A stretch of 64,000 bases of DNA. Origin: Burkholderiaceae bacterium. GTDB lineage: Bacteria; Pseudomonadota; Gammaproteobacteria; Burkholderiales; Burkholderiaceae_E. Position numbers and translations under genes: made by a program. The stretch lies in assembly GCA_027493945.1 (NCBI GenBank), contig JAOSJU010000001.1, positions 3,344,484 to 3,408,483 of the forward strand, written 5' to 3'. Of the stretch, positions 30,228 through 39,554 are shown piece by piece (within the stretch, counting starts at the first letter, position 1; the number at the start of each line of letters is the position of its first letter). The notes below the pieces were generated by a model. It was not told where the DNA came from and ran no database searches. It worked only from the letters and a program-made list of their open reading frames with translations.

Positions 30228-31147
30228 GGCACCGCCACGGCCTCGACCAGTGCGCCCACCATCTCGGCGCGCGCACGGTGCGACACGCTGCCTCCGTTGG
30301 CCGGGCGCAGGCGATGGCCGGCCACGGCGGTGAGCACCGCCTGCACGTCGTCGGGCAGCACGTGGTTGCGTCCGTCGAGCAGCGCCCAGGCGCGCGCAGC
30401 CTGCAGCAGCGCGAGCCCGGCGCGCGGACTCAGGCCCTCGGACAGCGCGGGGCTGCGCCGGCTGAAGGTGAGCAGGTTCTGGACGTAGTCGAGCAGCGCG
30501 GGGGCGCAACGGATCTCGCGCACCATCCGTTGCGCCTGCTGCAGGTGCTCCGGATCCATCCTGGGGGACAGGCTGCCGAGCATGTCCCGTCGGTCCTGGC
30601 CCTCCAGCAGCGCGCGCTCCGACTTGGCGTCGGGGTAGCCCAGCTGGATGCACATCAGGAAGCGGTCGAGCTGCGATTCGGGTAGCGCAAAGGTGCCGAC
30701 CTGGTCCTGCGGGTTCTGCGTCGCGATGACGAAGAATGGCTCGGGCAGCGCCATGGTCTTGCCGTCGATCGAGACCTGGCGCTCCTCCATCGCCTCGAGC
30801 AGGGCCGACTGCGTCTTGGGCGAGGCGCGGTTGATCTCGTCAGCCAGCAGCACCTGCGAGAACACCGGTCCGGGGTGGAACACGAACTGCGCGCTGTCGC
30901 GATCGAACACCGACAGCCCGACGATGTCGGCCGGCAGCAGGTCGTTGGTGAACTGCACGCGCCGGAACTGCAGGCCGAGCGACATCGACAGCGCGTGGGC
31001 GAGCGTCGTCTTGCCGACGCCCGGCAGGTCTTCGATCAGCAGGTGGCCGCGGGCGAGCAGGCAGGCGAGCGCGAGCTTGATCTGTGGCTGCTTGCCCACG
31101 ACGACGGCGCCGACCTGCGCGGCGACCGTCTGGATCCGCTCGAGCAT
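30224..31147 (-). CDS. MoxR-family AAA+ ATPase
   Basis: A 307-residue AAA+ chaperone-like ATPase. Walker A is LPGVGKTTLAHAL (about residues 41-53), Walker B and following are LLADEINRASPKTQSALLEAMEE, sensor 1 is FFVIATQNP, and the lid has SPRAGLALLQAARAWALLDGR. It is the first gene of the operon with DUF58, transglutaminase and mltB, joined by GTGA overlaps. The promoter must lie in 31148-31500. MoxR proteins help assemble or activate partner complexes that carry VWA-like domains, here presumably the DUF58 protein. Confidence 0.9.
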   Translation of the reverse strand: MLERIQTVAAQVGAVVVGKQPQIKLALACLLARGHLLIEDLPGVGKTTLAHALSMSLGLQFRRVQFTNDLLPADIVGLSVFDRDSAQFVFHPGPVFSQVLLADEINRASPKTQSALLEAMEERQVSIDGKTMALPEPFFVIATQNPQDQVGTFALPESQLDRFLMCIQLGYPDAKSERALLEGQDRRDMLGSLSPRMDPEHLQQAQRMVREIRCAPALLDYVQNLLTFSRRSPALSEGLSPRAGLALLQAARAWALLDGRNHVLPDDVQAVLTAVAGHRLRPANGGSVSHRARAEMVGALVEAVAVP

Positions 31148-31500
31148 GAAAGGCCCGGAAGTCGTTGGGTCCGGTCGAGTGTAATCGAAGGGATCGCCGT
31201 GCCCGCGTGATCCAGTGCCGGTTTGGACGATCGGCGTCTCGCGCCGATAATCGGAGTCGTGCGGCCCCGTCTCGAGCGTGGCCCGTTAGCGTCCGGCGAT
31301 GACGTCCAGCTGGGTGCGCGTGAATGCAAGCGCCCCGGAAAGCGGGGTTGACGATGAACGGCGCAAGCCGGCACTGGTCGTCGGGCGGGCGGCGGGCTTC
31401 GACAAAGCTCGAGTTACGTGTTGGTTGCGCGGGCTCGCCGGACGGGTCCGTGGTCAACGCAGGAATCGTGCCTGTCACGCTTGACTCATGGGATCAGATC
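31148..31500. other. Intergenic region upstream of moxR, interrupted by an IS insertion
   Basis: No convincing gene is visible in these 353 bp. They must contain the moxR promoter on the minus strand. The right edge carries the left copy of the IS4 target duplication (31490-31500). GC falls and the sequence character changes here, which marks the edge of the accessory region. Confidence 0.6.
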
Positions 31501-32826
31501 ACTGCTGTCCGGTTAATCGACTCGCGCCGAGCTTGAGAGCAAGCATTGGCGCGGGCTGTAGGCCGATTTTGTTTGGTGCCGACTTGAACTTCGTTCGCCA
31601 AGAACCGCGTACTTTCCCGGGCTTGACTGCCTCGGGGAGCACGCATGTACATCGGCAAGACCTTGTTCGCCCAAGTCATGGAGTTCGTGCCCTGGACCAG
31701 CTTTGCGCGCATCGTGCAACGCTATGGCGGCAACTCGGGCGTGCGTACGTTGTCGTGCGCCGAGCAGTTTCGGGCCATGGCCTTCGCGCAGCTGACTTGG
31801 CGAGAGAGCCTGCGCGACATCGAGGCCAGCCTGTCGGCCAACGCGAACAAGCTTTATGCGATGGGCTTTCGCTCCGCAGTCAAGCGATCGACGCTGGCCG
31901 ATGCCAACGAGTCGCGCAACTGGCGCATCTGGTCGGACCTGGCTGCGCTGCTGATCCGGCGTGCGCGCAAGCTGTACGCAAACGATGCGCTCGGCGTCGA
32001 CTTGGACAATACGGTCTATGCGCTGGATTCCAGCACCATCGATCTGTGCCTGAGCCTGTTCGACTGGGCGCCGTTTCGCTCCACCAAGGCGGCCATCAAG
32101 CTGCACACGCTGCTGGACCTGCGTGGCGCCATCCCGGCATTCATCCACATCAGCGACGGCAAGCTGCACGACGTGAACGTGCTCGATCTGCTGGCCTTCG
32201 AGGCCGGTGCGTTCTACGTGATGGATCGCGGCTACGTGGACTTCGCAAGGCTGCACGCTTTGCACCAGGCCGGCGCCTTCTTCGTCACGCGCGCGAAGTC
32301 GCCGATGGATGCGCGGCGCGTGTACTCGGCCGCCACCGACCGCAGCAGCGGCGTCATCAGCGACCAACGGGTCATGCTCAACGGCTACTACTCGGCGAAG
32401 AAGTATCCCGAGCACCTGCGCCGTGTCAGGTTCAAGGATCCCGAGTCGGGAAAGACGCTGATCTTCCTGACCAACAACACGGCCTTGCCGGCGCTGACGA
32501 TCGCCGCGCTGTACAAGAGCCGCTGGCAGGTCGAGTTGTTCTTCAAGTGGATCAAGCAGCACCTGCGCATCAAGAAGTTTCTCGGCACCAGCGAGAACGC
32601 CGTAAAGACGCAGGTGTGGTGTGCCGTAGCCACCTACGTACTCATCGCCATCGTCAAGAAGCAGCTTCAACTCGATGCCTCGCTCTACACATGTCTACAG
32701 ATTCTGTCGGTGTCGGTGTTCGAGAAAACCGAGGTTTCATGCGCCTTGCAGGCCGATGCATCCCAGATCGACCAGCCCAACGTCGCTAATCAGTTGAATT
32801 TGTTCGACATTTAACCGGACAGCAGT
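31501..32826 (+). mobile_element. Complete IS4-family insertion sequence (1,326 bp)
   Basis: Terminal inverted repeats are perfect over 16 bp: ACTGCTGTCCGGTTAA at 31501-31516 and its complement at 32811-32826. An 11-bp direct repeat GGGATCAGATC flanks the element at 31490-31500 and 32827-32837, as expected for IS4-family targets. Both ends, the duplication and the transposase are intact, so the insertion is recent and potentially active. Confidence 0.93.
31645..32814 (+). CDS. IS4-family transposase
   Basis: A 389-residue DDE transposase. The first catalytic Asp is in YALDSSTIDLC, the second in FYVMDRGYVDF (IS4 motif with D-R-G-Y), and Glu in the YREK-type helix SRWQVELFFKWIKQHLRIK. An N-terminal segment (FAQVMEFVPWTSFARIVQRYGG) matches the DUF4372 domain common in this group. 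The stop codon lies within the right inverted repeat. The frame is intact, unlike many single-copy genes in this window. Confidence 0.93.
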   Translation: MYIGKTLFAQVMEFVPWTSFARIVQRYGGNSGVRTLSCAEQFRAMAFAQLTWRESLRDIEASLSANANKLYAMGFRSAVKRSTLADANESRNWRIWSDLAALLIRRARKLYANDALGVDLDNTVYALDSSTIDLCLSLFDWAPFRSTKAAIKLHTLLDLRGAIPAFIHISDGKLHDVNVLDLLAFEAGAFYVMDRGYVDFARLHALHQAGAFFVTRAKSPMDARRVYSAATDRSSGVISDQRVMLNGYYSAKKYPEHLRRVRFKDPESGKTLIFLTNNTALPALTIAALYKSRWQVELFFKWIKQHLRIKKFLGTSENAVKTQVWCAVATYVLIAIVKKQLQLDASLYTCLQILSVSVFEKTEVSCALQADASQIDQPNVANQLNLFDI

Positions 32827-32899
32827 GGGATCAGATCACGATTGATCCTCGTGCCGGCCGGCGGCAAGGGCGCACTCCGTCCGTCTGGCAGCGGTCAAT

Positions 32900-35605
32900 T
32901 CACTGTATGATCCCCAGCCTGCGCGCAATGGCTACCGCTTGGGTGCGGCTGCGACTATTGAGCTTTGCGCTGATGTTGCGCAGGTGTGTGCGGACGGTGC
33001 TGTCAGAGATGAACAGTTTCTCCGCCATCGTGCTGTTCGAGTAGCCCTCGGCCAACAGCTGGAGAATCCGGATCTCCTTGCGGGTGAGCGGTTCTGCGGG
33101 CCCCGCCGTGGACTCGCCGGGATTGTGACTCTCTTCGGCCCCCACCGATCCCAGCAAGTCGACCAGGGCGATGGACGTACTCGAGGAGAATCGGGTCCCG
33201 AACGGACTCTGCCAGGAACGACTGCATCCTGCGCAGCAGGGGGCCACGATCGGGCCTTCATCGAGCAGCAACCGGACGAAACCCTCCCGGCAAGCCTCCA
33301 TTAGCAGGGGGTGTGCCTCACTCACGGCGCGACTGACGTCGGCGCGTCTTAGCGCGGCGATCGCCAGCAACAAGCGCAGCTTGAGAGCGCGATGCCGGCG
33401 ACCGGACTTCTGGGCCGCCCGCCATTCGGTTTCCAGAGGCTCGATCAATGCTTCAGGATCGCCGAACTGGAGGTCGATCCGCATGCGTCCGATGAACGAG
33501 TCCTCCACATCCAGTGCAGGTCGCAGGTCGTCGCGCAAGGCATCAAGCGCAACGGATCGTTCCAGTTCATCGAGGGCCGCTGCCGCGTGGCCTTGCAGGG
33601 CAAGCAGTCGCGAACGTTCGAGTTTGGCGCTTGCCGTCACGCGTCGCAACTGGCGTTGGTGCCCGAAGTATTCGAGTTCGATCAATGTCAGAAATGCGGT
33701 GTCAACATCACCGCGTAGGAAGGCAAGGCGAGCGCGCAGACGGTGGCTGGAGATCATGTGGTCTGGCAGCCCCACATCCCTGACCAAGGGCAGGTAGACG
33801 TTCAACAAGCGCTCGGCCGTCACCGGGTCATTGGTCTCGTACAGGACGCTGACATATGGTACGCCGGCCCACGCGTTGCCTTGCGAGTAGTTGTACGCCA
33901 TGGCGCCCGGCGATGCTGTGACTGCCATGCGGAAGCGGGCCATCGCTTGTCGCAGGCGGCCCTCGCGCAGGTCCAAGTTTCCTTCGCCCGTTTCGGCGTA
34001 CATTCTATTGAATGCGCCGTTCGGTTGGGCGCGGCGCGCGTCATCCAGTAGATGTACTGCTTCGTGGCGTTCGCCAATGACCGAAACAATGTGGGCCATT
34101 ACGTTGAGCAGCACACCGTCGATGAAGGCATTGGCGGTCGGAAGTCGGGCAAGGCCGCAGCGTCCCGCTTCATGGGCCTCCTGATAGCGATCCAACATCA
34201 CCATCAGCACCGGACGCAGGGCGAGCACATGGTCTTGGACCTGCCGATCGTCGCTGTCCTGGCAGCCAGATTGCTGCAGCAATTTCATTGCAGTCCATGG
34301 TCCCAGGCTGAAGCAGCGTGCCCACACGGCGATGACGTACAACTGCTGCCGCTTTCGCAGCATCTCGTGGGGTATCGCGGTGAACCACCGATTGAGCAGG
34401 CGCATGCGACCCTCCTCGAGGAGGTGATGGCCGTGGTGTTCCAGCAGGTAGAGCGCATGCGGATAGTCGCCTCCGGCAATCGCGTGGTCAATCGCCGGTA
34501 CCGGTCGCTGCTGCGATTCGTACCAGCCGGAAGCGGCCAGATGCAGCCGAGCCACTTCGTCAGGGTATTCGCGACGGAGTTGGTGGCGCAGAAACTCAGC
34601 GAACAGGCTGTGGTACCTGAACAGACCGGGCGTGCCTTCCAAGGGGACGAGGAATATGTTCCGCCGATGCAGGGACTGAAGCATGGCATCGCAGTCAATG
34701 TGCGGCAGCAGGGCCTGGCACACGGGCGTGCTCAGATGATGGAGAATACTGGAGCGCAGTAGGAAATCGCGCACCGCCGGTTCCTGCCGGGAGAGCACCT
34801 CGTCGGTGAGGTACTCGGCGATGCCACTCTCCGACGTTGACAGCCGCGCGATGGCATCCGAGGATGGGCTGGAACGCTGCAGTGTCAATGAAAGCAGCCA
34901 GAGGGCGGCCGCCCAGCCTTCGGTCTCTTGCAGTGCGCGATCGACCGCTTCCAGCGAGAGCTCGAAACCTCGCAACCGGAAAAAATCAGCAGCCTCGGAC
35001 GGCGAGAAGCGCAAGGCCTCCGTTTCCAGTTCAGCCAACTGGCCTCTCGCGCGGAGGCGGCTCAAACCCAGGTTTGGCTGGTTACGCGAACCGATCACCA
35101 CTTGGCCATTGTGCGGCAGGTGCTCCACGAGTTCGCGTATCAAACCGAGTACGCCTGGTTCCCGGATTACTTCGAAATCGTCCAGGAACAAGGCGCAGGG
35201 TGTCTGCCCAATGGCCAGCAGCGACAGTGGATCCTGCGCGGCTCCGATGTGCTCGAACCCCAACTGGTCGATGGCGGCGGAGAGGCTAGCCAGAAAGCGG
35301 GGAGTGTCATTATCTGCGGCATCGAGCGTTAGCCAAGCTGTGGCGACATTGCGTGCCTCGAGCGCCTCGCGAATCTGAACCATGGCAGTGGTTTTTCCAA
35401 AGCCGGCGGGTGCGTGCACCAACACCAGCTTGATCGGGCCCGTGCCGGTCAGCCGGTCGGTAATACGGATGCGGCGTACCTCCGCCGTGCGATGAACTGG
35501 GGGCGCCAGCTTCGCCAAGGGAATCACGACAGCCCGTTGTCGGTCGGGCCGGGGCAGGATTTGGAAAGGTTGCGGTGAGGGCGTGATCATCGCATTGATG
35601 CTCAT
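32900..35605 (-). CDS. MalT-like LuxR-family ATP-dependent transcriptional activator
   Basis: A 901-residue LAL-type regulator. The Walker A motif HAPAGFGKTT is at residues 64-73, Walker B CALFLDDFE near 137-145, and MalT-like TPR/superhelical repeats fill the middle. A C-terminal LuxR HTH reads LTRKEIRILQLLAEGYSNSTMAEKLFISDSTVRTHL. A short segment near 33165-33243 is out of frame between two compensating indels: the expected LLRRMQSFLAESVRDPILLEY appears in another frame. It is divergent from methyltransferase MT1 across a regulatory module that is repeated upstream of the thiolase gene. It therefore probably activates the island. The ligand is unknown. Confidence 0.85.
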   Translation of the reverse strand: MSINAMITPSPQPFQILPRPDRQRAVVIPLAKLAPPVHRTAEVRRIRITDRLTGTGPIKLVLVHAPAGFGKTTAMVQIREALEARNVATAWLTLDAADNDTPRFLASLSAAIDQLGFEHIGAAQDPLSLLAIGQTPCALFLDDFEVIREPGVLGLIRELVEHLPHNGQVVIGSRNQPNLGLSRLRARGQLAELETEALRFSPSEAADFFRLRGFELSLEAVDRALQETEGWAAALWLLSLTLQRSSPSSDAIARLSTSESGIAEYLTDEVLSRQEPAVRDFLLRSSILHHLSTPVCQALLPHIDCDAMLQSLHRRNIFLVPLEGTPGLFRYHSLFAEFLRHQLRREYPDEVARLHLAASGWYESQQRPVPAIDHAIAGGDYPHALYLLEHHGHHLLEEGRMRLLNRWFTAIPHEMLRKRQQLYVIAVWARCFSLGPWTAMKLLQQSGCQDSDDRQVQDHVLALRPVLMVMLDRYQEAHEAGRCGLARLPTANAFIDGVLLNVMAHIVSVIGERHEAVHLLDDARRAQPNGAFNRMYAETGEGNLDLREGRLRQAMARFRMAVTASPGAMAYNYSQGNAWAGVPYVSVLYETNDPVTAERLLNVYLPLVRDVGLPDHMISSHRLRARLAFLRGDVDTAFLTLIELEYFGHQRQLRRVTASAKLERSRLLALQGHAAAALDELERSVALDALRDDLRPALDVEDSFIGRMRIDLQFGDPEALIEPLETEWRAAQKSGRRHRALKLRLLLAIAALRRADVSRAVSEAHPLLMEACREGFVRLLLDEGPIVAPCCAGCSRSWQSPFGTRFSSSTSIALVDLLGSVGAEESHNPGESTAGPAEPLTRKEIRILQLLAEGYSNSTMAEKLFISDSTVRTHLRNISAKLNSRSRTQAVAIARRLGIIQ

Positions 35606-35637
35606 TTCGGATTCGCAATGACGGGTCCGGGCGAAAC

Positions 35638-35727
35638 CGTCTCTTCCGACGATACTGCGGCGCCTACCCCTTCCTTAGACTTTCAGGGGATAGATGCCCA
35701 TCCAGTGTGGTAGCAACTCTACCATGT
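35638..35727 (+). promoter_or_regulatory. Regulatory module copy A, upstream of MT1
   Basis: The core 35638-35683 matches 39607-39652 with about five mismatches, beginning CGTCTCTTCCGACGATACT and ending TTCC.TAGACTT. Similarity continues more loosely through GGGGA (35686-35690) to ACTCTACCATG. GGGGA resembles half of a MalT box. It sits in the divergent region between the MalT-like activator and MT1. Confidence 0.6.
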
Positions 35728-35803
35728 GAGCGCGCCCCCAAGACATTCGGACTCAGGCCGCTTGCTCGGGTGCACCACATGTCGGTGATGGGTCATGACC
35801 CGA
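35728..35803 (+). repeat. 76-bp fragment of thiolase gene duplicated upstream of MT1
   Basis: Matches 40713-40788 inside the thiolase coding sequence with three mismatches. Translated in the thiolase frame it gives [20 protein letters not shown]. It ends about 20 bp before the MT1 start codon. Read as a scar of a second, deleted thiolase copy. Confidence 0.9.
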
Positions 35804-35823
35804 AAGTTCGAAGCGGAATATCC

Positions 35824-36822
35824 ATGCAAAAGATCGATACGACTCGTCTTCAGGGGCTGGCTCGCGCATATTGCCAATCGGCTGTCCTGTATGCCGCGAT
35901 CGACCTGCAGCTTTTTACGCACGTCGCAAACGGCTCTGACACCGAGGCCAGACTCGCGATAGCTCTTGGCATTCCACCTCTACAGGTCGAACGCCTGGTT
36001 ACAGCTGCGTTGGCGATGAAGTTGCTCGAAACAGACGGAGCAACGCTGCGCAACGCCCCGGACACGGCGCGCTTCTTGGTCCAGGGGGAGTCTGGTTATG
36101 CAGCGGATTGGCTGACGTTCACGCGTGGCGATGTACCGAATTGGTTCCGACTGACCGAGTTCCTGAAGGAGCCGCTTCGCCCCTCCACGCTTGGACTCTT
36201 CGAAACGCAGACCGTCGAACAGGCACGGCAATACCATGCGGCCACATATAGCATAGGCACCGGTGCGGCACGCCGATTCGTACGCAGCGTCGATCTTTCG
36301 AAACGATGCAAGATGCTGGATCTTGGTGGAGGCACCGGAGCCTACAGCATCACGGCGGTGCAAACCCATCCGCACCTGCGCGCCGTCGTGCTCGACTTGC
36401 CGCCTGTCACCGAGGTCACGAAGGAATACATCAGCAAGGCGGGCGTCGAAGATCGCGTAACGGTGTTGCCTGGTGACTTCACTCGGACGCCTTTCCCGGA
36501 TGATGTCGATGTCGTGTTGATGGCCAGCAATCTTCCTCTCTACAACGAGGCCGTAATCGGAGATATTGTTCGAAAGGCATATCGGGCGTTGTTGCCGGGG
36601 GGTGAGTTCCATCTTCTTGGCGAGATGCTGGATGACGATCGGAGCGGGCCTATCGATGCGGCGATGTGGGGCGTCAACGAAGCCTTGTCGCGCAGCGAAG
36701 GCAAGTGTCATACGATCAGCCAGTGCGTGGGGTATCTGAAGGACGCAGGGTTTACCGCGCTTAGACACGACGTGTTCGTGCCTGGAGTTTTGCATCAGGT
36801 GACGGGCACCAAGGTTGAGTAG
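35824..36822 (+). CDS. SAM-dependent methyltransferase, OMT-like, paralogue 1 (MT1)
   Basis: A 332-residue methyltransferase with a plant-OMT-like layout. An N-terminal all-alpha dimerisation domain (about 1-110, with YCQSAVLYAAIDLQLFTHVA) precedes a Rossmann domain with motif I MLDLGGGTGAYSI near residue 164. Family O-methyltransferases carry a catalytic HDW after the VDVVLxxNVL strand. Here the segment reads VDVVLMASNLPLYNEAV, with no His, so a classical phenol O-methylation mechanism is doubtful. It is close to MT2 at 50427, with most positions identical. Its leader carries the thiolase scar and the regulatory module, so it was probably once downstream of a second thiolase gene. The acceptor is unknown. 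Confidence 0.8.
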   Translation: MQKIDTTRLQGLARAYCQSAVLYAAIDLQLFTHVANGSDTEARLAIALGIPPLQVERLVTAALAMKLLETDGATLRNAPDTARFLVQGESGYAADWLTFTRGDVPNWFRLTEFLKEPLRPSTLGLFETQTVEQARQYHAATYSIGTGAARRFVRSVDLSKRCKMLDLGGGTGAYSITAVQTHPHLRAVVLDLPPVTEVTKEYISKAGVEDRVTVLPGDFTRTPFPDDVDVVLMASNLPLYNEAVIGDIVRKAYRALLPGGEFHLLGEMLDDDRSGPIDAAMWGVNEALSRSEGKCHTISQCVGYLKDAGFTALRHDVFVPGVLHQVTGTKVE

Positions 36823-36928
36823 CACGGCCGATGGTTCGCGCGATTGATCTGCGTTGGCGGAACTGGACAGTTTTTGGAGCGAGTTTTTCGGCAAACTGAG
36901 CCCCGGACAGGGTGCCAAGGAGTTTGTC

Positions 36929-37207
36929 GTGAAACGCAAGCGCTTTTCGATTGAGCAGATCGTGGCCGTGCTCAAGCAGGCCGAGCTCGGCATGCCGGTG
37001 GCCGACATCATCCGGCAGGTCGGAATCTCCGAGCAGACGTTCTACCGCTGGAAGAAGCAGTACGCCGGGCTGCAGTCCGATCAGGTGCGCGAGCTCAAGC
37101 AGCTGCAGGAGGAGAATGCCCGGCTGAAGAAGCTGGTTGCCGAGCTCAGCCTGGACAAGGCGATCCTGCAGGACGTCGCCTCAAAAAACTGGCGCGGCCC
37201 GCGTTGA
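36929..37207 (+). CDS. IS3-family transposase OrfA
   Basis: A 92-residue protein with the HTH_Tnp_1 domain: RFSIEQIVAVLKQAELGMPVADIIRQVGISEQTFYRWKKQYAGL. A leucine-zipper region follows (ELKQLQEENARLKKLVAELSLDK). The start is the GTG at 36929 preceded by AAGGAG. An A6 run near 37178-37183 permits the -1 frameshift that in this family fuses OrfA to OrfB. Confidence 0.88.
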   Translation: MKRKRFSIEQIVAVLKQAELGMPVADIIRQVGISEQTFYRWKKQYAGLQSDQVRELKQLQEENARLKKLVAELSLDKAILQDVASKNWRGPR

Positions 37208-37302
37208 AGCGGCACGCGGTGGCGCACATCATGTGCTGCTATGCGGTCGCACGACGTCGGGCCTGCGCACTGGTCAAGCAGACACGAAGCACCGACTACT
37301 AC

Positions 37303-38783
37303 TCATACTGTGTTAGTAAAATCAGTCTACTATACGCGCATCTTCAAGTGCAAGGTGCGAAGCGATGGACGAACTCGGCGAGCTCCAGCGATACATGGCG
37401 CATCTGAGTGAAGCGCTGGGTCACGCCGACCGGCATGCGGGGTTGCGCGGGTACTGTGCGGGGCTGATGTCGCCGCTGGCCCGAAAGAGCGTCGAGCCGA
37501 TGGCCGCGGCGGTCGATCCGCAGCATGTTCGTTCTCGTCATCAGTCGCTGCACCATTTCGTGGCGGATTCGGACTGGTCCGACGAGGCGCTGCGGCTGCG
37601 GGTGGCGCAATGGGTGGTGCCGCGGATGGACTTCTCCGACGGCGGCTGGTGGATCATCGACGACACCGGCTTTCCGAAGGCGGGTCGTCATTCGGTGGGC
37701 GTGGCGCGCCAGTACTGCGGGATGCTGGGCAAGCAGGACAATTGCCAGGTAGCGGTGAGCGTGTCGCTCGCCTGTGAGACAGCGAGCCTGCCGGTGGCCT
37801 GGCGGCTGTATCTGCCCAGGGAGTGGGCCGAGGACGAGGTCCGGCGCCGCAAGGCCGGCGTACCGGCCGAGATCGAGTTCGCGACCAAGCCGAACATCGC
37901 CCTGGGGCAGATCGAAGATCTGCTTGCGCAGGGCGCACCGCGCCATACGGTGCTGGCCGATGCGGGCTACGGGGTGGACACGGCGTTTCGCGAGCGGCTC
38001 ACTGAACTGGGGCTGGCCTATGTGGCAGGCATCACCGGCAGTGTGACGGTCTGGGCGCCGCCGCGAGAACCCTTGGCGCCCAGGACCGACGCCGCGCGCG
38101 GGCCGCAGGGCAGGCGCTTGCGCCGGGGCCAGGCCGGCGACGAGCAGCACCGCCCGCAATCGGTCAAGGAGGTCGCGCTCGCGCTCTCGCCGCTGGCCTG
38201 GTACCGGGCCAGCTGGCGTGAAGGCACGAACCAGACGCTGCGCTCGCGCTTTGCACGGCTCAGGGTACGAGCCGCGCATCGGGACCACCTGCGCAACCAA
38301 CCACGCCCGCCCGAGTGGCTGCTCATCGAGTGGCCCGAGGACGAAGCCGAGCCGACCAAGTACTGGCTCTCGACGCTGCCCGAGGCCGTGCCGCTCGAGC
38401 GCATGGTGTACGAAGCGAAGATGCGCTGGCGCATCGAGCGCGACTACCAGGAACTCAAGCAGGACCCGGGGCTGGGCCACTATGAGGGCCGAGGCTGGCG
38501 AGGATTCCATCACCATGCGAGCCTGAGCATCGCCGCGTACGGATTCCTGCTTGGGCAGCGACTCAGCTATCCCGAGCAGGCCCGGGCAGAAAAAAAAACG
38601 CCACTTCGCCAGGAACCTGCCGTACCCACGCATTACGTCCCTCGAGGCGCCCCGCCGGGCGCAGCGCCACGTCCCCTGGTCGATCACGAGTTTGCGGCTG
38701 CGTATCGGCGCGCTGCTACTTCGTAGCTTCGCCCGATGTCCGTGCTGCTTCCAGGCCACGAGGCATTTATTAACACAGTATGA
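37303..38783 (+). mobile_element. Complete IS701-family insertion sequence (1,481 bp) nested in IS3 orfB
   Basis: Inverted ends TCATACTGTGTTAGTAAA at 37303 and the complement of TCATACTGTGTTAATAAA ending at 38783 differ at one base. CTAC is duplicated at 37299-37302 and 38784-38787. The 4-bp duplication agrees with the IS701 family. Both ends and the gene are intact. Confidence 0.88.
37365..38726 (+). CDS. IS701-family transposase
   Basis: A 453-residue DDE_5-type transposase. The first Asp is in WWIIDDTGFPKAGRHSVGVARQYCG, the second in TVLADAGYGVD, and the Glu in RWRIERDYQELKQDPGLGHYEGR. The tail after GFLLGQRL is variable, as is usual in this family. The frame is intact through an A-rich run (38590-38598), in contrast with the single-copy genes around it. 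Confidence 0.93.
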   Translation: MDELGELQRYMAHLSEALGHADRHAGLRGYCAGLMSPLARKSVEPMAAAVDPQHVRSRHQSLHHFVADSDWSDEALRLRVAQWVVPRMDFSDGGWWIIDDTGFPKAGRHSVGVARQYCGMLGKQDNCQVAVSVSLACETASLPVAWRLYLPREWAEDEVRRRKAGVPAEIEFATKPNIALGQIEDLLAQGAPRHTVLADAGYGVDTAFRERLTELGLAYVAGITGSVTVWAPPREPLAPRTDAARGPQGRRLRRGQAGDEQHRPQSVKEVALALSPLAWYRASWREGTNQTLRSRFARLRVRAAHRDHLRNQPRPPEWLLIEWPEDEAEPTKYWLSTLPEAVPLERMVYEAKMRWRIERDYQELKQDPGLGHYEGRGWRGFHHHASLSIAAYGFLLGQRLSYPEQARAEKKTPLRQEPAVPTHYVPRGAPPGAAPRPLVDHEFAAAYRRAATS

Positions 38784-39554
38784 CTACTGCAGTATCAAGG
38801 ATCCGCGCAGGGATCTGCGAGCCCGGATGCGCAAGATCGCCAGTACGCGGGTCCGATACGGGTATCGGCGCATCCATGTGCTCCTGAAGCGCGAGGGATG
38901 GCAGCTCGGGCGAAACCAGGCCTATCGGATCTACGTCGAGGAGCACTTTCAGCTGTGCTCGAAGCTGCCCACGCGTCGCAAGATGACGGTGCTGCGCGAG
39001 GGACGTTTCAAGCCGCAACGTGCAGGCGAGGTGTGGGCGATGGACTTCGTGGCCGATGCGCTCTCCAGTGGCTCGAAGTTTCGACTGTTGACGGTGGTCG
39101 ACGTGTTCAGCCGCGAAGCGCTGGCGATCGAGGTCGGCTCGAGGCTGCGCGGCGAGAATGTGGTCGAAGTGCTGAACCGACTGGTCGCTCGGCATGGAGC
39201 TCCGAAGTTCGTGTCCGTCGACAACGGCAGCGAGTTCACCGGACGTGTGATGGATCTATGGGCGTATCACCACAAGGTTCGCATCGACTTCAGCCGGCCG
39301 GGCAAGCCGACCGACAACGGCCACGTCGAGACGTTCAACGGTTCACTGCGCGACGAGTGCTTGAACGTGCACTGGTTCGAGTCTCTTGCCGACGGCAAAG
39401 CGATCGTCGAGGGCTGGCGACGTGACTACAATGAGAGCCGTCCTCACAGTGCTCTCATGGACCTTACACCAGCGGAATTCGTCCGCCAGCAAAGGATTTC
39501 GAGGCCCGTCGAAGGCCTCGTGACCGCCGAAAACTAACTCTCGGTGCTGTCCAG

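Larger units (their letters stand above)
37204..39537 (+). pseudogene. IS3-family transposase OrfB, interrupted by IS701-type insertion
   Basis: The 5' piece (to 37302) encodes LKRHAVAHIMCCYAVARRRA... and the 3' piece (38784-39537) the rve integrase core. Its catalytic residues are in VWAMDFVADAL, SVDNGSEFTG and NGHVETFNGSLRDECLN. Removing 37303-38783 and one CTAC copy takes away 1,485 nt, a multiple of three, and restores STDYYCSIKDP, the usual sequence of this family. This confirms the insertion point. Confidence 0.9.
36863..39554 (+). mobile_element. IS3-family element split by an IS701-family element
   Basis: Ends read CTGGACAG at 36863 and CTGTCCAG ending at 39554, flanked by a 3-bp GAA repeat. 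The element carries orfA, and an orfB interrupted at 37303-38783. Without the inner element and one target copy it would be about 1.2 kb, normal for IS3. The inner insertion destroys the transposase, so the outer element is immobile by itself. Confidence 0.82.

Noticed and set aside
31270..31480. Possible second small gene between moxR and the IS4 element
   Set aside because: The frames present are short, lack homology by eye, and are interrupted by the IS edge.
33160..33245. Novel sequence insertion in the MalT-like regulator
   Set aside because: The unusual Cys/Ser-rich stretch is the wrong frame between a missing C and an extra C. The expected residues appear in another frame.
37170..37210. 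Frameshift between IS3 orfA and orfB counted as an error
   Set aside because: IS3 elements use programmed -1 slippage on an A-rich run, and an A6 run is at the right place.
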